NCBI RefSeq assembly: GCF_001440475.1
Contig: NZ_LLYB01000081.1
Span: 239,130-303,129, forward strand
Direction: 5' to 3'
DNA length: 64,000 nt
DNA from: Bradyrhizobium lablabi
Lineage (GTDB): Bacteria; Pseudomonadota; Alphaproteobacteria; Rhizobiales; Xanthobacteraceae
In this document: positions 35,616-44,541 of the stretch, in pieces
How the letters are laid out: the number at the start of each line of letters is the position of its first letter
Numbering within the stretch: the stretch's first letter is position 1
The notes under the pieces: generated by a model
What the model was told of the DNA's origin: nothing
Databases searched by the model: none
Seen by the model: the letters and a program-made list of their open reading frames with translations, nothing else
Translations under genes and position numbers: made by a program

Positions 35616-36893
35616 ATGTCAGTCAGCGCCACCTTCGACCAGCTTCTGCGCGGCGGCCGCGTGATCTGTCCGGCCTCAGGCATCGACGGGATCAGGGACG
35701 TCGCCATTCGCAACGGCAAGATCGCGGCCGTGCAGCCGGACATTCTGCCGACGAGTGCCAGGGAGGTGATCGATGTGACCGGCAAGCTGGTGTTGCCGGG
35801 TCTGATCGATACGCACGCGCACGTCTATCAATATGTCACCGGGCGCTTTGGAATGAATGCCGACATGGTGGGCGTCCAGTCCGGCGTGACGACGCTGGTC
35901 GATCAGGGCGGTCCGTCATGCATGACGTTGCCGGGTTTCCGGCATTTTGTCGCCGAGCCGGCGAAGTCGCGCGTCTATGCCTTCCTGTCGGCGTATCTGG
36001 TGGGTGGGCTCGAGGGTCATTACTACCCCAATCTCTACAGCCCGGATGGTGTCGATATCGACGCCACGGTGAAATCCGCGACGGCCAATCTCGATCTCGT
36101 TCGCGGCATCAAGGCCCATGCGGAGATTGGTGGCTTCGCGCGCTGGGGCATTCGCGTCATCGAAATGGCGGCCGAGATCGGTCGCCGCGCCGACCTGCCG
36201 GTTTACGTGCATTTCGGTCAGCTCTGGGGCCTGCCGGAGAGCGGCACCAACGGCGAGGACGTGGATACGATCCTTGCGCGCGTCATCCCGCTGCTGCGGG
36301 AAGGCGATGTGCTGGCGCATCCGTTCACGCGCCATCCCGGCGGCTTCGTCAACCGCGAGGGCGAAGTGCATCCGGTGATTCAGGCGGCGCTCGATCGCGG
36401 ATTGAAGGTCGACGTCGGTCACGGCAGCCATTTCTCGTACCGTCTCGCCAGGAAGGCCATTGCCGCCGGCATTATTCCCACCACGCTCGGCGCCGATATC
36501 CACGGTTACAACACCCACGTGCCGGCGCCTGCCGGCACGCCCGAGCAGCATGAGGATGACGAGAACCATCCCTTCGCCGGCCAGGCCAAGTTCAGCCTTG
36601 TGCAGGCGATGAGTTCGATGATGGCGCTCGGCCTCACGCTCGAACAGGTGGTGCCGATGGTCACGTCGAATCCCGCCAAAATGCTCGGCCGGGCTGACGA
36701 AATCGGTGCGCTCAAGGTGGGCCGAGACGCCGACGTCTCGGTGATCTCGGAAAAAGCCGGCAGGTTTGTCCTCGCTGATAACGAGAAGAACGAAGTCATT
36801 GCAGAGCGTCTGCTGCAGCCCGCGTTCTGTCTCCGCGCCGGTACCAGATACGAAGCCGTAGCGTCGATTTTGCCGCAGGCGGTTGCGGCGTAG
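35616..36893 (+). CDS. Amidohydrolase/deacetylase family metallohydrolase, copy 2
   Basis: The 425-residue enzyme resembles the copy at 15350. It has HxH in GLIDTHAHVYQYVTGRFG near residue 68, a candidate carboxylated lysine in LVRGIKAHAEIGG near residue 165, histidines in VYVHFGQLWG and VLAHPFTRHPGG, and Asp in TTLGADIHGYN near residue 290. The insert THVPAPAGTPEQHEDDENHP near residue 300 is absent from copy 1. As first gene behind the promoter-operator pair it is the likely entry enzyme for the compound sensed by MarR. No signal peptide. Confidence 0.87.
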   Translation: MSVSATFDQLLRGGRVICPASGIDGIRDVAIRNGKIAAVQPDILPTSAREVIDVTGKLVLPGLIDTHAHVYQYVTGRFGMNADMVGVQSGVTTLVDQGGPSCMTLPGFRHFVAEPAKSRVYAFLSAYLVGGLEGHYYPNLYSPDGVDIDATVKSATANLDLVRGIKAHAEIGGFARWGIRVIEMAAEIGRRADLPVYVHFGQLWGLPESGTNGEDVDTILARVIPLLREGDVLAHPFTRHPGGFVNREGEVHPVIQAALDRGLKVDVGHGSHFSYRLARKAIAAGIIPTTLGADIHGYNTHVPAPAGTPEQHEDDENHPFAGQAKFSLVQAMSSMMALGLTLEQVVPMVTSNPAKMLGRADEIGALKVGRDADVSVISEKAGRFVLADNEKNEVIAERLLQPAFCLRAGTRYEAVASILPQAVAA

Positions 36894-36929
36894 GAGGTCA
36901 GCGTCAGCGCGATTGGGGAGAGCGGCAAG

Positions 36930-39314
36930 GTGCGCAACGAGCGCGATTTTTCCTCCGCAGATGGAGCAGGCGCCGGACAGGGCGTCGGCGCCCGGCTGCC
37001 GCGCAAGGAAGACGATCGCTTGATGCGCGGCCGCGGCCAATTCGTGGCGGACATCCGCCTGGCCGGACTGCAGGACGTTGCCTTCGTGCGCAGCCCGCTG
37101 GCGCATGCGCGAATACGCGCAATAGATGTGCCTGAGCGCTATCGCGCCAACGTCTTCACGGCCGCGGATCTGACCGGCGTCAATCCGATCCGCGCCGTAT
37201 CCGGTCTGCCCGGCTTCAAGATTTCCGAACAGCCGGTGCTGGCAGTCGGAAAGGTGCGCCAGGTCGGTGAACTCGTCGCCATGTGCGTCGCGCCGACGCG
37301 TGCGGAAGCGGAGGACATCGCAGCGGCCGTCACGCTCGATCTCGAGGAACTTCCCGCCGTCCATGACATGCGGAAAGCGCGCGAGGCCGGCTCGGCGCTG
37401 GTGCACGAAGAATGGGTCGACAACGTCTTCCTCGAAACCAATTTCGAGGTCGACATCTCATCCGCGCTCGATGCGCCGATCAAGGTGACTCGCGAGATCT
37501 CGACCGCGCGGCAGTGCATGTCGCCGCTTGAAGGGCGCGGCGTGGTCGCGACCTTCGATCAGCGCCTCGATCAGCTCACGCTCTATTCCGCGGCGCAGAT
37601 GCCCCACATTACGCGGAGCGGTCTGGCCGAGTGCCTCGGTATGGAGCAGGGCCGCATTCGCGTTGTTTCGCCCGACGTCGGCGGCGGCTTCGGTCACAAG
37701 GGAATTTTGCTTCCCGAGGAAGTCTGTCTGTCCTGGCTGACGATGCACCGCGGCCATCCGGTGCGGTGGACGGAGGATCGCCGCGAACATCTCACCGCGA
37801 GCTCAAACTGCCGCGAGCATCACTACAGGATCACCGTCTATGCTGACCGGGACGGCCGGTTGCGCGGCATCGATTGCGAGGCAACCGTCGATTCCGGCGC
37901 CTATTCCTCCTATCCGTTCTCGGCTTGCCTTGAGGCCGCGCAGGTCGCCAGTATCCTGCCCGGGCCCTATTTGATGCCAGCCTATCGCTGCCGGACTTTC
38001 TCGGTTGCCACCAACAAATGTCCGATCCTGCCGTATCGCGGCGTGGCCCGCTCCGGCGTTTGTTTCGCGCTGGAACTGATGCTTGACCTCGTTGCCGTGG
38101 AGGCGGGCCTCGAACCCGGCGAAGTGCGCCTGCGCAACCTCGTGCGCCCGGAGCAGATGCCGTTCGACAACATCACCAAAAAGCATTTCGACAGCGGCGA
38201 CTATCCCGAAGCGATGCGTCGCGCGCTGGCGTCCATCGACGTCGAGGGGGTACGTGCGCGTCAGCGCAACGGCGAGATGGACGGCCGGCGGATCGGCGTC
38301 GGCGTTTCGATCTATTGCGAGCAGGCGGCGCACGGGACGTCGGTCTATTCCGGCTGGGGCATCCCGATGGTGCCGGGCCATGAACAGGCATCCGCACGAT
38401 TGACACCGGACGGCGGCCTTGAACTCCGCGTCGGCGTGCATTCCCACGGGCAGAGCATGGAGACGACCCTCGCCCAGGTCGCCCATGAGATGCTGGGCGT
38501 CGACACCGCCAAGGTGCGCCTGATACTTGGCGACACCGCGATGACGCCGTATTCCACCGGCACCTGGGGCTCGCGTTCGATGGTGATGGCGGGCGGCGCG
38601 GTCGCAGCCGCCTGCCGTGAACTGGGCGAGCGCGCCAGGCGCATTGGCGCGAAGTTGTTGCAGCATGATCCGGATGCGGTGGTGCTGCAGAACGGCGAGG
38701 TTCGCGGCGTCAACGGCAGCGTTACCTTGCGGGAAATCGCGCACACCTGGTATCGGCGGCCGCAGGATTTGCCTGTTGACGTCGACCCCGGCGGGCTGGA
38801 GGTAACGTCCGGCTACAAGCCGCAGCGCGATTCCGGGACCTTCAGCTATGCCGCGCATGCCGCGCTCGTCGCGGTCGATTGCCAGTTGGGAGAGATCGAA
38901 ATCCTCGACTACGTCATCGTCGAGGACGGCGGCACGCTCGTCAATCCGATGGTCGTGGACGGCCAGATCTATGGCGGTCTGGCCCAGGGCATCGGCACCG
39001 CGCTGTACGAGGAGATGCCGTTTGACGCGGCAGGACAGCCGCTTGCGACCACGCTGGCGGATTACCTGCTGCCGGGTCCTACCGAGGTGCCAGCGCCGCG
39101 TCTCGATCACATGGAGACACCATCGCCCTATACGCAATTCGGCATGAAGGGCATCGGCGAGGGCGGCGCCATCGCGCCACCGGCCGCGATCGCCAATGCC
39201 GTCAACGACGCCTTGCGTCCGCTTGGCGTCGAACTGATGCAGTCGCCGATTACGCCCTACCGTGTCGTCGAGGCGATCCTCGCCAGGCGCGACGCAGAAA
39301 GGCCGGCGGCATGA
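36930..39314 (+). CDS. Molybdenum hydroxylase large subunit (xanthine dehydrogenase/CoxL family)
   Basis: The 794-residue protein starts at GTG behind GGGGAG. It carries the molybdopterin-cytosine-dinucleotide folds: LPRKEDDRLMRGRGQFVADI at the start, GGGFGHKG near residue 255 and the catalytic glutamate in MKGIGEGGAIAPPAA near residue 740. The active-site loop of form I CO dehydrogenase (AYxCSFR) is absent, so it is not a CO dehydrogenase. Where many relatives read PYRGAGRPE, this one reads PYRGVARSG. Such enzymes insert oxygen from water into an N-heterocycle or aldehyde. It overlaps the FAD-subunit gene by 4 nt. Confidence 0.9.
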   Translation: MRNERDFSSADGAGAGQGVGARLPRKEDDRLMRGRGQFVADIRLAGLQDVAFVRSPLAHARIRAIDVPERYRANVFTAADLTGVNPIRAVSGLPGFKISEQPVLAVGKVRQVGELVAMCVAPTRAEAEDIAAAVTLDLEELPAVHDMRKAREAGSALVHEEWVDNVFLETNFEVDISSALDAPIKVTREISTARQCMSPLEGRGVVATFDQRLDQLTLYSAAQMPHITRSGLAECLGMEQGRIRVVSPDVGGGFGHKGILLPEEVCLSWLTMHRGHPVRWTEDRREHLTASSNCREHHYRITVYADRDGRLRGIDCEATVDSGAYSSYPFSACLEAAQVASILPGPYLMPAYRCRTFSVATNKCPILPYRGVARSGVCFALELMLDLVAVEAGLEPGEVRLRNLVRPEQMPFDNITKKHFDSGDYPEAMRRALASIDVEGVRARQRNGEMDGRRIGVGVSIYCEQAAHGTSVYSGWGIPMVPGHEQASARLTPDGGLELRVGVHSHGQSMETTLAQVAHEMLGVDTAKVRLILGDTAMTPYSTGTWGSRSMVMAGGAVAAACRELGERARRIGAKLLQHDPDAVVLQNGEVRGVNGSVTLREIAHTWYRRPQDLPVDVDPGGLEVTSGYKPQRDSGTFSYAAHAALVAVDCQLGEIEILDYVIVEDGGTLVNPMVVDGQIYGGLAQGIGTALYEEMPFDAAGQPLATTLADYLLPGPTEVPAPRLDHMETPSPYTQFGMKGIGEGGAIAPPAAIANAVNDALRPLGVELMQSPITPYRVVEAILARRDAERPAA

Positions 39315-40147
39315 AACCGGCGCCGTTCGGATATGTACGTCCGCGCGATCTGCCTGCCGCGCTTGCCGCGCTGGGCGAGCCCGAAGTTTCGGCCAGGATC
39401 ATCGCCGGCGGCCAATCGCTGGGTCCGATGCTCAACCTGCGGCTCGTCGAGCCGCAATTGATCGTCGACATCACGGGCCTTGCCGAACTCAAGCAGGCCG
39501 AGCGCTGTGGCGATGAGCTCGTGCTTGGCGCATGTGTCACCCATGCCGACATCGAGGACGGACGCGTCCCTGACGTCACGGGCGGCGCCATGCAGCGCGT
39601 CGCCGGCAGCATTGCTTATCGCGCTGTCCGTAACCGCGGCACGGTCGGCGGATCCCTCAGCCATGCCGATCCGGCGGCAGACTGGGTATCCGCGCTCGCG
39701 GCCTTTGGCGCAAAATTGACGCTGCGAAGCCTTGCAGGCAGCCGCACGCTCGCAATGGAGGCGTTCGTCGTGGGCGCGCTCGAATCTGCGTTGCGTGCAG
39801 GTGAGATCGTGGAAACGATCCACATTCCGGTGATGCCGGCTTCGGCACACTGGGGCTACTTCAAGGCCTGTCGCAAGCCGGGCGAGTTCGCACATGCGAT
39901 CGGCGCGGTCATGATCGATCCGAGTGCCGGAACGGCCCGTGTCGTGATCGGCGCGATCGATTCAGCGCCGATCCTCATTGCCAATCCGGCCGAGTTGTTC
40001 GGTGGACGGATCGGTGGCGACTACAAGGAACGGTTCGACGCGCGTGTGGCGGACGCCATTCTGGCAAAGGCCGGCGTCGCCAGCCCGGCTCATCGGCATA
40101 TTCATGTCGGCGTGCTGCAGCGCGCGGTGCGAGAGGCGGCGGCATGA
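39311..40147 (+). CDS. Molybdenum hydroxylase FAD-binding medium subunit (CoxM type)
   Basis: The 278-residue subunit has the FAD motif IIAGGQSLGPMLNLRLVEP near residue 35 and the second FAD segment YRAVRNRGTVGGSLSHADPAADW near residue 105, split here as NRGTVGGSL and SHADPAADW. It passes electrons from the iron-sulfur clusters to an acceptor. ATGA overlaps on both sides tie it to the large and small subunit genes in the order L-M-S. Confidence 0.92.
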   Translation: MKPAPFGYVRPRDLPAALAALGEPEVSARIIAGGQSLGPMLNLRLVEPQLIVDITGLAELKQAERCGDELVLGACVTHADIEDGRVPDVTGGAMQRVAGSIAYRAVRNRGTVGGSLSHADPAADWVSALAAFGAKLTLRSLAGSRTLAMEAFVVGALESALRAGEIVETIHIPVMPASAHWGYFKACRKPGEFAHAIGAVMIDPSAGTARVVIGAIDSAPILIANPAELFGGRIGGDYKERFDARVADAILAKAGVASPAHRHIHVGVLQRAVREAAA

Positions 40148-41343
40148 GCATGGTCGCGCTCACCGTGAATCAGCGCGCGGTACGGACTCCCGCGGAACCG
40201 CGCACCAGCCTCGCCGATTTCGTTCGAGACAAGCTCGACCTGACCGGGACGCATCTCGGTTGCGAGCATGGCGTCTGCGGGGCCTGCACGGTGTTGGTTG
40301 ACGGCGTGCCGGCGCGTTCGTGCATCACTTATGCGGTCGCTTGCGAAGGCGCCGACATCACCACCATCGAAGGCCTCGACAAGGATGCGGTTACATCGGA
40401 GCTCCGCGCGGCCTTCACCCGCGAGCATGCGCTGCAATGCGGCTACTGCACGCCAGGAATGCTGGTCTCGGCGCGTGACCTGGTGCTTCGCCTGCCGCAG
40501 GCGGATGAGCGCGCGATCCGGATCGGTCTGAGCGGCAATCTGTGCCGATGCACCGGTTATGTCGGCATCGTGCGGGCGGTTCAGTCCGTGATCGAAGCGC
40601 GGCGCGCGCGCGGCGTGGCAGCCGAGCCGGACGGAGGGCGGAAGATCCTGGGCCCCGCCGGTTCAGGCCGAAGCGAGCATGATGGCCCGGGCAGGGCCGA
40701 ACGCGTGCGGCCGGCAGAGCCAGCACCGCCGGCCACGCCGGTTGCTTCGATCCCGGACTTCACGCCGACCGCCGTTTTTACCCAGCAGTTCAGCGTCGCT
40801 CACCCGCCTGCGCAGGTCTTTGCGATGTTCGACGACATCGCGGCAGTGGCGGCCTGCCTTCCCGGTGCGTCGCTGACGGCGCCGCCTGATCCGGCGCGCG
40901 TCGAGGGTGCTATCCGCGTCAAGCTTGGCCCGATTGCCGCGACATTCTCCGGCTTTGCCCGGGTCGAACGGAATCCCGCCGACATGTGCGGCCGCATCGT
41001 CGGCATCGGCAACGACCGGCGCAGCCGGTCGACGACCCAGGGTGAAATTCAATACCGGCTGGTGCCGACGGGTGAGGGCGCGGCAACGCGTGTCGAACTT
41101 TCCATCGGATATACGCTGACGGGAATGCTGGCCCAGGTCGGAAGACCGGGACTGGTGCGCGATCTCGCCGAGCGGTTGATCGCCGAATTCGCCGGCAATC
41201 TCGACCGCCGCTTGTCGGGTGCAGCGCCGGCCGGCGCAGATCCGGTCGAGCTGGACGGTGTGTCGCTGGCTTCAGGTCTTTTGCGTGCGCGGGTCGCGCG
41301 TTGGCTTGGTCGTTTCTTTTCCAACAAGGACGGAGCGGCGTGA
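40144..41343 (+). CDS. Molybdenum hydroxylase iron-sulfur subunit fused to a CoxG (SRPBCC) domain
   Basis: The 399-residue chain has two parts. Residues 1-160 form the CoxS-type subunit with both [2Fe-2S] sites, GCEHGVCGACTVLVDG plus RSC, and CGYCTPGM with LCRCTGY. After a charged, proline-rich linker (about residues 160-205) follows a CoxG-like domain: FSVAHPPAQVFAMFDDIAAV, ACLPGASL and IKLGPIAATFSG in the form VKLGPIAATFSG. A short hydrophobic or basic tail (RARVARWLGRFF) ends it. CoxG anchors CO dehydrogenase to the membrane in Oligotropha, so the fusion may position the enzyme at the membrane. Confidence 0.9.
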   Translation: MSMVALTVNQRAVRTPAEPRTSLADFVRDKLDLTGTHLGCEHGVCGACTVLVDGVPARSCITYAVACEGADITTIEGLDKDAVTSELRAAFTREHALQCGYCTPGMLVSARDLVLRLPQADERAIRIGLSGNLCRCTGYVGIVRAVQSVIEARRARGVAAEPDGGRKILGPAGSGRSEHDGPGRAERVRPAEPAPPATPVASIPDFTPTAVFTQQFSVAHPPAQVFAMFDDIAAVAACLPGASLTAPPDPARVEGAIRVKLGPIAATFSGFARVERNPADMCGRIVGIGNDRRSRSTTQGEIQYRLVPTGEGAATRVELSIGYTLTGMLAQVGRPGLVRDLAERLIAEFAGNLDRRLSGAAPAGADPVELDGVSLASGLLRARVARWLGRFFSNKDGAA

Positions 41344-41396
41344 TGGAGCGGTGTTCTGACTGCAAGTTGATCAACAGCGTGAGATTGGAGAACCAT

Positions 41397-42551
41397 ATGA
41401 AACGGGCTTTCAGAAGTATTTCAGCGATTGCGCTGGCAGCTGCCGTCTTTGGCGGCGCGGCCGAGGCTCAGACCATCAAGATCGGCGTCAACGAGCCGCT
41501 CACCGGCGCGTTCGCCGCCTCCGGGACCTACGTCGTGAACGGCGCCAAGATCGCCGCTGATGAGATCAATGCAAAGGGCGGAATCCTCGGCAAGAAGCTC
41601 GAGCTTGTCATCGAAGACAACAAGAGTAATCCGACCGAGGCCGCCGCCGTTGCCGAGAAGCTGATCACCAGCGACAAGGTGCCGGTGCTAATGGGCGCAT
41701 GGGGCTCGAGCCTGACGCTGGCCGTGATGCCCAAACTGATGGAATATGAGACCCCGATGGTGGTCGAGACCTCCTCGTCGGGCAAGATCACCACGACGGG
41801 CAATCCCTACATCTTCCGGATTTCGCCGCCTTCGGCAATCGAAGCCGCTGCGTTCAAGGGAATTGTCGACAAGCTTGAATTGAAGAAGGTCGATTTCCTC
41901 GTGATCAACAACGACTGGGGCCGCGGTACCGCGGAAGACTTCAGCAAGATGATGAAGGAGAAGGGGATCACGGTCGGGTCCGTCGAGACGATGGACCAGG
42001 GCGCGCAGGACATGAGCGCGCAATTGTCCAAGCTCAAGGGCACCGACTCCGAAACCATCATCGTGACCACGGCGGTGGACCAGCTTACGCTTATCTTCAA
42101 GCAGGCTGCGGCGCTGGGCTTGAAGAAGCGCATCATCACCACCGGCGGCTCGCAGAATCCGGATCAGATCATCGCGCAGGCGGGGGCCGCCGCCAACGGC
42201 ACCATGCATCTGACGACCTTCCTGCCCTGGTTCCCCGACAAGACGCCGAACCCGGAAGCGACCAACTACTTCATCGCCGAATGGAAGAAGCGCGGATTCG
42301 ACTTCGCCGGCTGCACCGAGAGTTTTCGCGGCTATGACGGTATCCGCACGGCCGCAGCGGCCATCGAGAAGGCCGGCAAGGCGGAGCCTGCGGCGATCAA
42401 GGCCGCGCTGTGGGATATCAATATCAAGGGCTTGAACGGCGACATCGTCTTCCGAAAGGCCGGCCCCGAAGGCAAGGAGAGCGGCCAGAGCCAGCCCAAC
42501 GTCTATCTGATCGAGATCACCGACGGCAAGATCGGCATGAAGACGCTCTGA
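41397..42551 (+). CDS. Branched-chain-type ABC substrate-binding protein (LivJ type)
   Basis: Start at 41397 behind TTGGAGAA gives 384 residues with a Sec signal (MKRAFRSISAIALAAAVFGG, cleavage near AEAQ). The mature protein has the peripla_BP_6 pattern: IKIGVNEPLTGAFAASGTY, AADEINAKGGILGKKLELVI, and GSSLTLAVMPKLMEYETPM near residue 105. It delivers ligand to the LivHMGF proteins encoded next. In this operon the ligand could be the product or substrate of the molybdenum hydroxylase rather than a branched-chain amino acid. Confidence 0.92.
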   Translation: MKRAFRSISAIALAAAVFGGAAEAQTIKIGVNEPLTGAFAASGTYVVNGAKIAADEINAKGGILGKKLELVIEDNKSNPTEAAAVAEKLITSDKVPVLMGAWGSSLTLAVMPKLMEYETPMVVETSSSGKITTTGNPYIFRISPPSAIEAAAFKGIVDKLELKKVDFLVINNDWGRGTAEDFSKMMKEKGITVGSVETMDQGAQDMSAQLSKLKGTDSETIIVTTAVDQLTLIFKQAAALGLKKRIITTGGSQNPDQIIAQAGAAANGTMHLTTFLPWFPDKTPNPEATNYFIAEWKKRGFDFAGCTESFRGYDGIRTAAAAIEKAGKAEPAAIKAALWDINIKGLNGDIVFRKAGPEGKESGQSQPNVYLIEITDGKIGMKTL

Positions 42552-42567
42552 CGTCAGGTTGCTGACC

Positions 42568-42600
42568 GGCGAGGTCCGCGGGCTAAACCGCGACCTCGCC
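42568..42600 (+). other. Long RNA hairpin behind the LivJ-type gene
   Basis: A left arm at 42568-42581 and a right arm at 42588-42600 pair over 13 bases with a single bulged C and a 6-nt loop. No T-run follows. Like the hairpin at 5567, it lies directly after a binding-protein gene and before the next operon gene, where it could stabilise the binding-protein message or lower downstream expression. Confidence 0.65.
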
Positions 42601-42625
42601 TGGACAGGGGGCATTCGGAGTTACC

Positions 42626-43498
42626 TTGAGCGAGTTTCTGCAACATCTGATCAATATGCTGGTGCTCGGCGGCACGTATGCGCTGCTGGGAATCGGGCTC
42701 ACCTTGATCTTCGGCATCATGAACGTCGTGAACTTCACGCATGGCGTGCTCTATACGTTCGGTGCTTACGTCATGTTCATCGTGGTGCATCAGCTCGGCG
42801 TCAATTTCTTTGTCGCGCTGCCGCTTGCGGTCGTGGCCGGATGGCTGCTCGGCGCGGCGATCGAACTGACGTTGCTGCGGCCGTTGCGTGGCTCCGACAT
42901 CGACACCACCATGCTGGTGATGATCGGCGCCTGGATCGCGATGCAGTCAGGCACGCTATGGATTTGGGGCGGTGTCGCGAAGTCGGTATCGACCCCGTTC
43001 CCCGAGGCGCCGCTGGTGCTCGGACCGGTCTCGGTGTCCTGGCTGCGGCTGTTCGTGCTCGCCGCGGCGGCGCTGCTGATCGTGGTCACCTATTTCCTGA
43101 TCAACAGATCAAAACTTGGCTGCGCGATGCGGGCGACGTTCCAGGATCAGGACACCGCCTCGCTGATGGGCGTCAACGTCGACCTGATCTACACCTCAAC
43201 CTTCGCGATCGGTTCGAGTCTGGCTGCGGCGGCGGGCGCGCTGCTCGGCCCGGTCTATGTGATCTTCCCGCAAATGGGCGACCTCGCCGCCGTCAAGGCA
43301 TTCGCGATCGTGATCCTCGGCGGGCTCGGCAACATCACCGGCGCGGTCATCGGCGGTTTCATTCTGGCGCTGGCTGAGGAACTGGGCGCCGGTTACGTTT
43401 CGTCGGGTTACCGCGATGCCATGGGTTTCCTGATCATCATCGCGGTTCTGATCTTCAAGCCGACCGGGCTTTTCGCGCGCTCGGAGCGAGTCGGATGA
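42626..43498 (+). CDS. Branched-chain-type ABC permease (LivH type)
   Basis: The 290-residue permease appears to start at TTG (42626), five bases after CGGAG. LivH markers are LINMLVLGGTYALLGIGLTL in the first 35 residues, FGIMNVVNFTHG near residue 33, and the coupling region MGVNVDLIYTSTFAIGS near residue 185. It forms the channel with the LivM-type protein, whose gene it overlaps by 4 nt. Confidence 0.92.
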   Translation: MSEFLQHLINMLVLGGTYALLGIGLTLIFGIMNVVNFTHGVLYTFGAYVMFIVVHQLGVNFFVALPLAVVAGWLLGAAIELTLLRPLRGSDIDTTMLVMIGAWIAMQSGTLWIWGGVAKSVSTPFPEAPLVLGPVSVSWLRLFVLAAAALLIVVTYFLINRSKLGCAMRATFQDQDTASLMGVNVDLIYTSTFAIGSSLAAAAGALLGPVYVIFPQMGDLAAVKAFAIVILGGLGNITGAVIGGFILALAEELGAGYVSSGYRDAMGFLIIIAVLIFKPTGLFARSERVG

Positions 43499-44541
43499 AG
43501 CTCGCCGTCACCATTCTGACGATCGCAGCATTGGCATCGTTCCCGTTGTGGCTGCGCGATCCGTATCTCATGAATGCCCTGATCACGACAGGCATTTTCA
43601 TCATCGGGGCGATGAGCCTCAATCTGCTCCTCGGGTTCACCGGCCAGCTCAGCCTCGGCCATATCGCGTTCTTCGGCATCGGCGCCTATGTCAGCGCCTT
43701 GACCTCCCTGGGGTTCGACGTCGGTCTGCCCGGAGGCTTCCGCATTGTGCACGAACCCTGGCCGCCGGCTGTCGGCTTCGTGCTGGCAATCATAGTCGCG
43801 GGATTGTGCGGATATCTGGTGGGACTGCTGTCGTTCCGGGTGCGTGGTGCCTATTTCGTGATCGTGACGATCTCGTTTGCCGAGGTCGTTCGACTGGTTG
43901 CTCTGAACTGGGTCGAGTTGACTCAAGGCCCGCTAGCGCTGACCAACATCCCGTCGATCACGATCGGATTGCCGGCGCTCGGTAGCCTGACCCTTCGTAC
44001 CAAGTTGCAGAATTACTATCTCGTGCTCGCGGTCGCCGTCGCAACCTATGTGCTGATCTCGCGTCTTGTTCATTCGCATTTCGGCCGCGCCATGCGCGGG
44101 CTGATGGAAAACGAAACGCTGGCGGTGTCGGTCGGCATCGACGTGACCAAGACGCTCACCCTGGCCGCGGTGATTTCGGCCGGGATCGCCGGAGCAGCCG
44201 GCAGTCTGTATGCGCACTACATTCGCATCATCGATCCCGAAGTGTTTGCCTTTATCAATACGGTGACCATGGTGATCATGGTCATCACCGGCGGCAAGGG
44301 GTCTCTGGCCGGCCCTGTCGTCGGCGGCCTGATCTTCGGGTTGTTGCCCGTGTTCCTGCGTCCGATCATGGCGCCGGAGGCGCAGTGGATCGCTTATGGC
44401 GGGGTCCTGATCGTCATTCTGTTCGTGCTGCCGCGCGGCATCGTGCCGTCGCTCGCGCAGCGATGGGCGAAATGGCGGAGCCGGCCACGTGCGGCTGGCG
44501 CGGTGAGCTTTTCCGAGCGTGACGTCAAGGAGAATGCGTGA
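43495..44541 (+). CDS. Branched-chain-type ABC permease (LivM type)
   Basis: The 348-residue membrane protein has the LivM pattern: MSLNLLLGFTGQLSLGHIAF near residue 40, the loop GRAMRGLMENETLAVSVGID near residue 200, and GGKGSLAGPVVGGLIFG near residue 265. The C-terminus is a basic cytoplasmic tail (QRWAKWRSRPRAAG). ATGA overlap with LivH and a one-base overlap with LivG show tight coupling. Confidence 0.92.
   Translation: MKLAVTILTIAALASFPLWLRDPYLMNALITTGIFIIGAMSLNLLLGFTGQLSLGHIAFFGIGAYVSALTSLGFDVGLPGGFRIVHEPWPPAVGFVLAIIVAGLCGYLVGLLSFRVRGAYFVIVTISFAEVVRLVALNWVELTQGPLALTNIPSITIGLPALGSLTLRTKLQNYYLVLAVAVATYVLISRLVHSHFGRAMRGLMENETLAVSVGIDVTKTLTLAAVISAGIAGAAGSLYAHYIRIIDPEVFAFINTVTMVIMVITGGKGSLAGPVVGGLIFGLLPVFLRPIMAPEAQWIAYGGVLIVILFVLPRGIVPSLAQRWAKWRSRPRAAGAVSFSERDVKENA

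Noticed and set aside
36930..41343. Reading the molybdenum hydroxylase as an aerobic CO dehydrogenase because of the CoxG domain
   Set aside because: The large subunit has no AYxCSFR active-site loop, and the rest of the cox maturation genes are absent.
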